Source: an uncultured Mucispirillum sp. (lineage in GTDB: Bacteria; Chrysiogenota; Deferribacteres; Deferribacterales; Mucispirillaceae). From it: a stretch of 5,082 nucleotides of DNA. How positions within the stretch are numbered: the stretch's first letter is position 1; each line of letters opens with the position of its first letter. The notes beneath the pieces were generated by a model. That model had not been told where the DNA came from. It made no database searches and saw only the letters and a list, made by a program, of their open reading frames with translations. Of this stretch, positions 1 to 5,013 are shown piece after piece. The translations under genes were made by a program, and so were the position numbers. The stretch covers positions 1 to 5,082 of the forward strand of contig CAMWVK010000160.1 of the NCBI GenBank assembly GCA_947177675.1, read 5' to 3'.

Positions 1-3
1 TAC

Positions 4-32
4 TTGTCAAGAGAAAAAAATCAATGTATATA
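4..32 (+). promoter_or_regulatory. Candidate sigma-70-type promoter of the two-component operon
   Basis: TTGTCA (4-9) is followed after exactly 17 nt by TATATA (27-32). The -35 box is one base off consensus and the -10 box is a good match. Alternative -10 boxes exist within the TA run (29-34, 31-36) at longer spacing. The expected start, 6-8 nt after the -10 box, is about 38-41, on top of the regulator's ATG at 41. No Shine-Dalgarno lies in the preceding 20 bases. The window starts 3 bases before the -35 box, so upstream operators cannot be seen. Confidence 0.5.
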
Positions 33-40
33 TATTTATT

Positions 41-736
41 ATGAGTGATAAAATTAATATATTAATCGTTGAAGACGAAATCAAAGTTGCAGAAACAATT
101 AAGTCCTACTTAGAAAAAGAAGGCTTTAATGTCTCTTTTGCTATTTTAGGCTCAGCAGCGGTAAACATTTTAAATGAAAAAACATTTAATTTGATTATCC
201 TTGATTTAATGCTGCCAGATATTTCTGGTGAAGAAATTTGTAAAATGGTTAGAAAATCAAGCGATGTACCTATCATCGTCCTAACTGCAAAAAGCTCTGA
301 GGATTCAAAAGTTAATGTTTTAAATACTGGTGCTGATGATTATCTTATTAAGCCCGTTTCCCCTAGAGAGCTGGTGGCAAGAGTGAAAGCTGTGCTGCGT
401 CGTGCAGGACTTTTCAGTGAAAATAGTGCTGTTCTTTATAATGATGGCTTATCCATTGATTTTACTTCTAGAACTGTTAAGAAAAATGATACTGAAATTA
501 CCTTAACACCTAATGAGTATAAACTGCTGAAATTTCTTGCCCAAAATGCTGGCAGATATTTTTCAAGGGAAGATTTAATTGAAGGTGCAATTGGTGCTAA
601 ATATGACGGATATGACAGAGCAGTTGACAGCCATATTAAAAATCTTCGCCAGAAAATTGAGGATAACCCTAAAAGCCCTAAATATATCGTTACTCAATAT
701 GGTGTAGGTTACAAATTTGCTGGAACTAAAATATGA
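41..736 (+). CDS. OmpR/PhoB-family two-component response regulator
   Basis: A cytoplasmic DNA-binding regulator of 231 aa, the usual length for this family. Residues about 5-120 form a receiver domain. The acidic pair E11/D12 binds Mg2+, D55 in LILDLMLP is the phospho-acceptor, T82 in PIIVLTAK is the switch Thr, and K104 in the LIKP motif completes the active site. Residues about 132-228 form a winged-helix DNA-binding domain of the OmpR type, with the LTPNEYKLLKFLA start and the terminal GVGYKF wing. The ATG at 41 places the receiver strand (INILIVEDE) at the normal distance from the N-terminus. The frame is open to the window edge but contains no other good start. Its stop overlaps the start of the kinase gene (ATGA at 733-736), so the kinase is its cognate partner. 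It probably activates or represses envelope-stress, transport or metal genes, but the target cannot be told from sequence. Identification as a response regulator is secure; the specific orthologue is not. Confidence 0.97.
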   Translation: MSDKINILIVEDEIKVAETIKSYLEKEGFNVSFAILGSAAVNILNEKTFNLIILDLMLPDISGEEICKMVRKSSDVPIIVLTAKSSEDSKVNVLNTGADDYLIKPVSPRELVARVKAVLRRAGLFSENSAVLYNDGLSIDFTSRTVKKNDTEITLTPNEYKLLKFLAQNAGRYFSREDLIEGAIGAKYDGYDRAVDSHIKNLRQKIEDNPKSPKYIVTQYGVGYKFAGTKI

Positions 737-2070
737 AATTAAGCATTAAAAAGCAGTTTCTTTTGCTTTTTCTGCTTGTTACTATTATTTCGCTTTTTAT
801 TCTGTCCTTTATGTTTAGAACAACTATTGACAGTTGTTTCTATGACTATAAATGGGCAGAACAAAGCAAAATATTTGATTTGATAGTATCCCGCCTTGAA
901 ACATTTTATGCTGAGCATAAGTCGTGGAATAATTTCAATGGCAATGAAATAGGAAAACTGGCTATGAAAGAAGGCTGTTATTTTACCTTATATGATAATG
1001 ACGGTAAATTAATATGGACTTCTGAACACACTATTTCTGCTAGAAATAATACATCAGCAGTCCATAGATACTGGCGTAATATTTACCCTGTAAACTATAA
1101 AAACCAAATAAAAGGCAAAGTCTATATTGTTCAATTTACTGACAGTCTTTTTACTCCAAAAGATATTACATTTAAAGAAAGCATTCTTACATATATATTA
1201 ATATCATTAATTACTGCCTTACTTCTATCTTTACCTTTTATGATGATATTATCATCACGGTTTTCAAGCCCTATTACATATCTGCAGAAAAAAGCAGAAA
1301 ATATGATAAAAGGCGACTTAACTACTGATATTAAAGTTTCGTCATCTACTACTGAAATTATAAAGCTTTCCATATCACTTGACAGGCTTAGAAAATCATT
1401 ACTTCAGCAGGAAGATTTAAGGAAACAGCTTGCATCAAATATTTCTCATGAGCTTAGAACTCCATTAAATGTTATTCAAAACCAGTTAGAAGCTATAATT
1501 GACGGCATTTTTGAACCAACAGAAGAAAGGCTTGATGGTTTGTTGCAGGAAGTCATAAGGCTTACAAGTTTAGTTGGCGAACTTGAAAATATTACAGCAA
1601 TAGAATCAAATGACTTTATCCCAGATATAAAAGATGTAAAACTTGCATCAGTTGTTGAAAATGTATGCTCTACTTTTGAAGCAGCTTTTAAAAGGAAAAA
1701 TATTGAATTAATAACAAATCTGCAAAAAGGAATAATAGTCAAAGCACAGGAAGATAAACTGATACAGCTTATTATAAATATTATAAATAATGCACTTAAA
1801 TATACAGACTATGGCAGTGTTACAGTAAGCACTTATATGGAAAATGAACATGCTGTATTTCAAGTAACAGATACTGGTATTGGTTTATCAGAAGAAGACA
1901 AGGAAAAAATCTTTGAAAGGTTTTACAGAGTAGAAAAATCACGGAATAGAAATACGGGTGGTGCAGGACTTGGGCTTTCTATTGTTAAAAATATAGCAGA
2001 TGCCCACGGCTGGGAAATAATTGTGGAAAGTGATGGTAAATCAGGCACTACTTTTAAAATAAATTTTTAA
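733..2070 (+). CDS. Membrane sensor histidine kinase (HAMP, HisKA, HATPase_c)
   Basis: An inner-membrane kinase of 445 aa that autophosphorylates and passes phosphate to the adjacent regulator. Residues 8-28 are a first membrane helix, and about 32-150 form an extracytoplasmic sensor region with no motif I recognise. Residues 151-175 are the second helix (LTYILISLITALLLSLPFMM), followed by a HAMP linker from SSPITYLQ (178-185) to about 225. The dimerisation/phosphoacceptor helix carries SHELRTP with H239 as the phosphorylated residue. The ATPase domain has an intact N box (N349, N353), G1 box DTGIG (380-384), F box FERFYR (394-399) and G2 box GGAGLGL (409-415). It overlaps the regulator gene by 4 nt, with only a weak GGA (722-724) as ribosome site, so translation is probably coupled to the upstream gene. 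Layout resembles VanS/PhoR-type kinases, but the ligand is unknown. No clear terminator follows; CTATAAAAATAG plus TTTT at 2080-2094 is at best weak. Confidence 0.96.
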   Translation: MKLSIKKQFLLLFLLVTIISLFILSFMFRTTIDSCFYDYKWAEQSKIFDLIVSRLETFYAEHKSWNNFNGNEIGKLAMKEGCYFTLYDNDGKLIWTSEHTISARNNTSAVHRYWRNIYPVNYKNQIKGKVYIVQFTDSLFTPKDITFKESILTYILISLITALLLSLPFMMILSSRFSSPITYLQKKAENMIKGDLTTDIKVSSSTTEIIKLSISLDRLRKSLLQQEDLRKQLASNISHELRTPLNVIQNQLEAIIDGIFEPTEERLDGLLQEVIRLTSLVGELENITAIESNDFIPDIKDVKLASVVENVCSTFEAAFKRKNIELITNLQKGIIVKAQEDKLIQLIINIINNALKYTDYGSVTVSTYMENEHAVFQVTDTGIGLSEEDKEKIFERFYRVEKSRNRNTGGAGLGLSIVKNIADAHGWEIIVESDGKSGTTFKINF

Positions 2071-2277
2071 AGGCAAATCTATAAAAATAGTTTTCTTTAC
2101 AAATAAATATTTTAATATCATTATTCTATGTAAAATTATTTTTTAATGATAATATAAACAGAGTGTTTGATGCTGAAGTTTGGAAAAAATGAATTACTGC
2201 TGCTATTATTCTTTTAATCAACGGCAAAAGCAGGCACATTTTGAAACAGCTTAAAGTAATGGCACTATGGGCAGTAT

Positions 2278-2306
2278 TTGCTCTTAATTGTATAAATGAT
2301 TATATG
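2278..2306 (+). promoter_or_regulatory. Weak candidate promoter for the amidohydrolase gene
   Basis: TTGCTC (2278-2283), a 17-nt spacer and TATATG (2301-2306) would start RNA near 2313. That is about 11 nt before the AGG at 2324-2326 and 19 nt before the ATT codon at 2332, so it is compatible with a start there. Both boxes are imperfect, and AT-rich DNA gives such matches by chance. Confidence 0.25.
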
Positions 2307-2323
2307 TCTTTAATAAAACAAAT

Positions 2324-2334
2324 AGGTAAAAATT
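2324..2334 (+). promoter_or_regulatory. AGG ribosome site and candidate ATT start codon
   Basis: AGG at 2324-2326 is followed after 5 nt by ATT (2332-2334), in frame with the amidohydrolase and right behind a TAG stop (2323-2325). Starting here adds 23 residues beginning (M)TDIIIEKIKRLSEEKK. The total of 438 aa is close to the 436 aa I recall for E. coli AbgA. The extra residues supply the amphipathic helix that precedes the RRDFH/MRDLH segment in the family. ATT is a rare start codon (infC is the classic case). Alternatively an original ATG has mutated. Confidence 0.4.
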
Positions 2335-2400
2335 ACGGATATTATTATAGAAAAAATAAAAAGATTATCAGAAGAAAAAAAAAGCGAGCTTATAAAATGC

Positions 2401-3648
2401 ATGCGAGATTTACATAAACACCCAGAGACAGGCTGGACAGAATTTCGCACATCATCTATTGCTCAAAAAAGAATGGCAGAATTAGGTTATTCTGTAACTA
2501 TGGGCGAAAAAGCAAATAATAAAGACTATATGGTTGGTGTACCTTCTGAAAAAGTATTAAAGGAAAACCAGCAGCGTGCAATATCTCAAGGGGCAGATAT
2601 ATCTCTTGTTGAAAAAATGACACATGGTTATACAGGATTCTGGGCAGATATGAAATTTAGTGATGACTATCCACACCTTGCCTTCCGTTTTGATATGGAC
2701 AGTAACGATATAACTGAAACAAGCGATAATAACCACAGACCAAATAAAGAAAACTTTTCATCAGTAAATAAAGGGGCAATGCATGCCTGCGGTCATGATG
2801 CCCATGTATCATTAGCACTTGCTGCTGCAGAGATTATTGCAAGTATTAAAGACAGTTTAAAAGGCAGTATTCGCTTTATTTTTCAGCCGGCAGAAGAAGG
2901 ACTTCGCGGTGCTGTGCCTATGATAAAGGCTGGTGCCTGTAACGGTATTACACATATAATAGGTATGCATATTGGCTTTCAGGCAGATGACAGCCAGACT
3001 GTTATATGCGGAGCAGATAAATTTCTTGCTTCTACTAAGTATGATGTAACTTTTTATGGTAAAGGGGCTCACGCAGGAGCATACCCAGAAGATGGTAAAA
3101 ATGCCCTGCTTGCTGCCTGCAATGCAGCCCTGAATTTACATGCTATCAGTAGAAACAGCAAAGGTACTACAAGAATAAATGTTGGAAAGCTTACTGCTGG
3201 AGAATGCAGAAATGTTATTCCTGATAAAGCAGAGCTTGTTATGGAAACAAGGGGCGAAACAAACCAGTTAAATGATTATATGGTAAAAGAAACTAAAAGA
3301 ATATTAGAAGCTTCTGCACTAATGGAAGACTGCACTTATTCCATAAAAACAACAGGCGGCTCAAGCAGCGGACAAAGCAGCTGGGAAATGATAGAATATG
3401 TTAAAAAAGCAGTAAAATATATACCAGAATATAAAAAAATAATAGAAAATGTCAGCTTTGGTGCTGGTGAAGATTATGCCAGCATGATGAGTTATGTGCA
3501 GGAACATAATGGTATAGGCACATATATTCAAGCAGGTGTTGACAGATATGCAGGTCATCATAATGATTATTTTGATTTTGATGAGAAAAATCTTGTACCT
3601 GCCCTGCAGACTGCTGTGATTTCAGCATATCTTATTTTAAAAAAATAA
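2401..3648 (+). CDS. M20D-family amidohydrolase, AbgA-like (p-aminobenzoyl-glutamate hydrolase subunit A)
   Basis: A cytoplasmic metallo-amidohydrolase that should cleave an amide bond of an N-acyl amino acid. The closest family I recognise is AbgA, which with AbgB splits p-aminobenzoyl-glutamate, a folate breakdown product. Residues below are counted from the ATG at 2401. The start MRDLHKHPETGWTEFRT matches the AbgA N-terminal block, and NHRPN (111-115) is also shared. The metal site is intact: C130 and H132 in MHACGHDAH, E165/E166 in QPAEEG (base and ligand), H190 in MHIG, and H386/H387 in AGHHNDYFDFDE. The dimerisation insert contains GKGAHAGAYPEDGKNALLAA. From this ATG the protein is 415 aa and lacks about 20 N-terminal residues. 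The frame is open back to 2326, and an ATT start at 2332 would restore full length. No AbgB or AbgT partner is in the window, so it may act alone on another substrate. The N-terminus is uncertain; the fold is not. Confidence 0.93.
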   Translation: MRDLHKHPETGWTEFRTSSIAQKRMAELGYSVTMGEKANNKDYMVGVPSEKVLKENQQRAISQGADISLVEKMTHGYTGFWADMKFSDDYPHLAFRFDMDSNDITETSDNNHRPNKENFSSVNKGAMHACGHDAHVSLALAAAEIIASIKDSLKGSIRFIFQPAEEGLRGAVPMIKAGACNGITHIIGMHIGFQADDSQTVICGADKFLASTKYDVTFYGKGAHAGAYPEDGKNALLAACNAALNLHAISRNSKGTTRINVGKLTAGECRNVIPDKAELVMETRGETNQLNDYMVKETKRILEASALMEDCTYSIKTTGGSSSGQSSWEMIEYVKKAVKYIPEYKKIIENVSFGAGEDYASMMSYVQEHNGIGTYIQAGVDRYAGHHNDYFDFDEKNLVPALQTAVISAYLILKK

Positions 3649-3687
3649 TTTAAATCCAATATTACATAATTTTAAACCTGATGTAAA

Positions 3688-3716
3688 ATGAACTTATCCA
3701 AAAAATCTGAACAAGC
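3688..3716 (+). repeat. Left arm of outer inverted repeat
   Basis: Begins ATGAACTTATCCAAAAAAT, then CTGAACAAGC. The reverse complement of 5014-5043 begins with the same 19 bases, then TTGGACAAAGC. Differences are C/T, A/G and one extra A. Confidence 0.75.
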
Positions 3717-3734
3717 AAGTAAATATATCTTATT

Positions 3735-3838
3735 GAGAGAGTAAAACGAATAAAATTTCTTAACTGCTGATAAGTTCTATGTGTATCACAGTTTAAACTG
3801 TTACAGAATAAAAAGATTGGCATGCTTTAAGATTCTTC
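3735..3838 (+). repeat. Diverged direct repeat, copy A
   Basis: Shares with 4565-4672 the ordered blocks GAGAGAGTAAAACGA, TCTTAA, CTGATAA, GTATCAC, GTTTAAACTGT and TTTAAGATTCTTC, with similar spacing. The core ACAGTTTAAACTGT (3788-3801) is a perfect 14-base palindrome in this copy. No ORF or RNA-gene signature is seen in it. Confidence 0.7.
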
Positions 3839-3997
3839 TCCAGTTACGGACTTTTGATTCATCCCTATTCAGTTGGAAAGCCCTTGCGTCGTAAAAATGC
3901 TCCCCTAAAAATCAGGCTCATAATAGATAGTGTGCAAGGCGATTTATAATATAGACACTTCTGCTTATGTCATACTGACGAGCGTTTTTTGCGAGGA

Positions 3998-4037
3998 CAC
4001 TTTTTTCCGACCGAGAGGTGAGAAATCAAAAAAAGTG
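3998..4037. repeat. REP-like palindrome, copy 1
   Basis: CACTTTTTT (3998-4006) pairs with AAAAAAGTG (4029-4037) around a loop of 22 nt that reads CCGACCGAGAGGTGAGAAAT and continues briefly. A related palindrome in the same orientation lies at 4820-4860. The stretch 3839-3997 between repeats shows no gene; it contains further repeat-like pieces, e.g. TCGTAAAAATGCTCCCC, similar to the reverse complement of about 4797-4816. Confidence 0.55.
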
Positions 4038-4068
4038 GCTAGACCCAAAGGCGAAGTATCTAGAATAT
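4028..4068 (+). repeat. Inner inverted repeat, left arm
   Basis: The first 17 bases, AAAAAAAGTGGCTAGAC (4028-4044), are perfectly repeated in inverse orientation at 4680-4696. The similarity continues inward as GAAG-T/A-ATCT and AATAT, giving arms of about 41 nt. The pair brackets the convergent RNA locus at 4184-4493. Confidence 0.75.
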
Positions 4069-4183
4069 ATATAATTAACTAAATTTAAAGCAGTATTTAA
4101 ATTATAAGAATAAAATAAATAGAATAAGTGCAGCTGCAATCATTTTTAGATTTTACAAAATTAATATATATAAATAAAAAGAC

Positions 4184-4212
4184 TTGAAATTGTATAAAAT
4201 ATTTATTATATT
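4184..4212 (+). promoter_or_regulatory. Promoter of the plus-strand small RNA
   Basis: TTGAAA (4184-4189), a 17-nt spacer and TATATT (4207-4212) form a good housekeeping-type promoter. Transcription would begin near 4219, six bases before the first RNA stem. The 110 bases before it (4070-4180) are AT-rich with no other signal. Confidence 0.5.
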
Positions 4213-4218
4213 ATCAGT

Positions 4219-4308
4219 AGCATGCAGGGACTAGACTGTTAACAAAGAAGTCCCTGAACGGCTAAACTTAAACACAGTTTGAACCGTCTATTTTATAGGC
4301 GGTTTTTT
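4219..4308 (+). ncRNA. Candidate structured small RNA, possible type I antitoxin
   Basis: A predicted transcript of about 90 nt between the promoter at 4184-4212 and the intrinsic terminator ending at 4308. Near its 5' end CAGGGACT (4225-4232) pairs perfectly with AGTCCCTG (4249-4256) around a 16-nt loop. The middle can form an alternative hairpin, ACGG (4258-4261) plus AAACT (4264-4268) with AGTTT (4276-4280) plus CCGT (4284-4287), which competes with the 5' half of the terminator. No ORF follows on this strand, so it looks like an independent RNA, not an attenuator. Its 3' end is complementary to the 3' end of the minus-strand toxin-like message, as in RatA/txpA and Fst loci. I did not match it to a named RNA family. 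Confidence 0.5.
4282..4308 (+). terminator. Intrinsic terminator of the small RNA
   Basis: AACCGTCTAT (4282-4291) pairs with ATAGGCGGTT (4295-4304) through ten base pairs including one G-U pair and a 3-nt loop. The T run spans 4303-4308. On the minus strand the stem is preceded, not followed, by a U-poor context, so it acts mainly in the plus direction. Confidence 0.8.
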
Positions 4309-4356
4309 ATTATTGTATATAAGAAAGTGATAGCTATAAAAAAGCATATATTTCAT
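4288..4356 (-). CDS. Alternative 22-aa peptide from the second ATG
   Basis: The second ATG (4356-4354), 9 nt after the GGAGG, opens an uninterrupted frame of 22 codons ending with TAG at 4290-4288. It reads MKYMLFYSYH then FLIYNNKKPPIK: an aromatic, hydrophobic first half and a basic C-terminus. The spacing from the Shine-Dalgarno is acceptable. It could be the real product, a small membrane-active peptide, but the composition is less typical of a toxin helix than the split frame described at 4293-4360. Both cannot be the main product. Confidence 0.22.
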   Translation of the reverse strand: MKYMLFYSYHFLIYNNKKPPIK

Positions 4357-4360
4357 ACAT
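4293..4360 (-). pseudogene. Holin-like/TxpA-like small toxin ORF split by a one-base gap in a T6 run
   Basis: From the first ATG (4360-4358), 5 nt after a near-perfect Shine-Dalgarno, the frame reads MYEIYAFL and stops (TAG 4336-4334). If the T6 run (minus strand 4343-4338) had one more T, it would read MYEIYAFF then IAITFLYTIIKNRL and stop at 4293. That is a 22-aa single hydrophobic helix with a basic end. The initial YE followed by hydrophobic residues recalls small holin-like toxins such as TxpA (MSTYESL...) from my memory of that family. Such toxins are usually 30-60 aa, so this one would be short. Its 3' end lies in the small-RNA terminator, giving antisense overlap. Explanations are an inactivated toxin, phase variation at T6, ribosomal slippage, or a sequencing error. 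Confidence 0.4.
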
Positions 4361-4365
4361 ACACA

Positions 4366-4373
4366 CCTCCTTT
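4366..4373 (-). promoter_or_regulatory. Near-perfect Shine-Dalgarno of the toxin-like ORF
   Basis: AAAGGAGG on the minus strand, followed by TGTGT and ATG (4360), then by a second ATG at 4356. It is the strongest ribosome site in the window, much stronger than those of the three large genes. This makes a real short peptide downstream likely. Confidence 0.7.
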
Positions 4374-4396
4374 AAAATTGTAAAAATTAAAAAGTT

Positions 4397-4458
4397 GGTG
4401 AGCAAACAGCCTAATCCATATTTGCGTGCTGGTGAGCTTAACCATTCAGAATGCTCAC
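4397..4458 (-). other. Structured 5' leader with competing stem partners
   Basis: On the minus strand GTGAGC (4458-4453) can pair with GCTCAC at 4437-4432 (15-nt loop) or with a second copy at 4403-4398. The plus strand shows these as TGGTGAGC at 4396-4403 and 4430-4437. The two pairings exclude each other. The leader would run about 98 nt from the promoter at 4465-4493 to the ATG, a length typical of type I toxin messages whose leader hides the ribosome site. Confidence 0.4.
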
Positions 4459-4464
4459 ATAAAA

Positions 4465-4493
4465 AGTATATAGAAAAAACATAAAAAATACAA
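4465..4493 (-). promoter_or_regulatory. Promoter of the minus-strand toxin-like transcript
   Basis: On the minus strand TTGTAT (4493-4488), a 17-nt spacer and TATACT (4470-4465). The predicted start is near 4458, at the first base of the GTGAGC stem. Confidence 0.45.
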
Positions 4494-4564
4494 GTAAGTA
4501 TATTTCTACCAAATTCGCTGAATAGATATAGGCTTTTAGGATAAAATATCACTTATGTCTCACA

Positions 4565-4672
4565 GAGAGAGTGAAACGAGCGATGTGTCTTAATGGCTGA
4601 TAATTTGTATGCGTATCACTGTTTAAACTGTCATAGATAGATTAAAGAGATTTTTATATTTTAAGATTCTTC
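4565..4672 (+). repeat. Diverged direct repeat, copy B
   Basis: The second copy of the module at 3735-3838, in the same orientation. Shared blocks are GAGAGAGTGAAACGA, TCTTAA, GCTGATAA, GTATCAC, GTTTAAACTGT and TTTTAAGATTCTTC. The central palindrome is shorter here (GTTTAAAC). Its end runs into the right arm of the inner inverted repeat. Confidence 0.7.
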
Positions 4673-4696
4673 ACTATATGTCTAGCCACTTTTTTT
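4656..4696 (-). repeat. Inner inverted repeat, right arm
   Basis: Reverse complement of the arm at 4028-4068. The 17 bases at 4680-4696 match perfectly, and the rest matches with a few substitutions and one gap. The region 4697-4786 that follows holds no gene or clear signal. Confidence 0.75.
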
Positions 4697-4786
4697 CACT
4701 TCTTCAACAACAGTTCAGGAAAACATATCGGGCTTATTAATCCTTATTGTTTCTATAATCGTAGCAAAGTGGAGCAAAAAGTATCC

Positions 4787-4860
4787 TCGCAAAAACAGGG
4801 TGAGTGATTTTTACGAAGTGGGATTTTTCCTAGCGAATAGCGTTGGAAATAAAAAATCCC
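4787..4860. repeat. REP-like palindromes, copy 2 and neighbour
   Basis: GGGATTTTT (4820-4828) pairs with AAAAATCCC (4852-4860), with CC/GG extending the stem. The loop reads TAGCGAATAGCG and aligns with the loop of the palindrome at 3998-4037, including the CC-A-CGA start and the GAAAT before the A run. Just before it TCGCAAAAA (4787-4795) can pair with TTTTTACGA (4808-4816), one mismatch. No ORF is present. Confidence 0.55.
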
Positions 4861-4939
4861 TCTGGATTTGCCCATATTAATGGCAAGCCGTTTTCTACAC
4901 TCTCGGAGCATAGCTTAATAAAAAATACTCATCAGAATA

Positions 4940-4960
4940 GACTGCTGGTGCAATGCAGTC
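4940..4960. repeat. Short perfect hairpin
   Basis: GACTGC (4940-4945) and GCAGTC (4955-4960) enclose a 9-nt loop. No T run follows closely on either strand, so it is not a clear terminator. The surrounding 4861-5013 has no gene. Confidence 0.4.
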
Positions 4961-5013
4961 CTAAATTATATTTCTAAAAATTTTTGTTATTGACTGAATA
5001 AGCTTCTCATATG

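Larger units (their letters stand above)
2091..2417 (+). pseudogene. Possible remnant of an unrecognised coding sequence
   Basis: The stretch between the kinase and the amidohydrolase has one frame that looks coding. It is open from 2091, interrupted by one TGA at 2190-2192, then open again to a TAA at 2415-2417. The part after the stop reads ITAAIILLINGKSRHILKQL and continues through KVMALWAVFALNCINDYMSL to about 2340. Its codon choice resembles the real genes here and it includes a Trp. The residue lost to TGA follows VFDAEVWKK and could have been Trp (TGG to TGA). The content suggests a membrane-associated protein. I do not recognise the family, and the last part (after about 2341) is a run of Lys/Arg codons that merely overlaps the amidohydrolase start in another frame. 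Chance openness in AT-rich DNA cannot be excluded. Otherwise the stretch 2071-2277 holds no gene or clear signal. Confidence 0.22.

Noticed and set aside
1131..1742. Minus-strand ORFs inside the histidine kinase gene
   Set aside because: They lie opposite well-conserved kinase domains, have no ribosome sites and no recognisable family features; they are shadows.
2080..2094. Terminator after the kinase gene
   Set aside because: The stem is only CTAT/ATAG with a broken T run, too weak to support.
2857..3561. Minus-strand ORFs inside the amidohydrolase gene
   Set aside because: Antisense shadows of conserved metal-site regions, with low-complexity translations.
4225..4256. CAGGGACT/AGTCCCTG stem as the minus-strand terminator
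   Set aside because: The stem is perfect, but on the minus strand it is followed by a mixed sequence without a U run. It may still end the toxin message by another route.
4219..4308. Plus-strand RNA as a riboswitch or attenuator
   Set aside because: It has alternative hairpins and a terminator, but no ORF follows on that strand within the window and no known aptamer motif is visible.
4377..4405. Second minus-strand promoter TTGCTC-17-TACAAT
   Set aside because: The -10 box is good, but transcription would start about at 4370, inside the Shine-Dalgarno, leaving the message without a usable ribosome site.
4334..4552. 72-aa minus-strand ORF reading through the toxin-like start
   Set aside because: Its upstream 60 codons cross the predicted promoter and structured leader. 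The strong Shine-Dalgarno points to initiation at 4360 or 4356.
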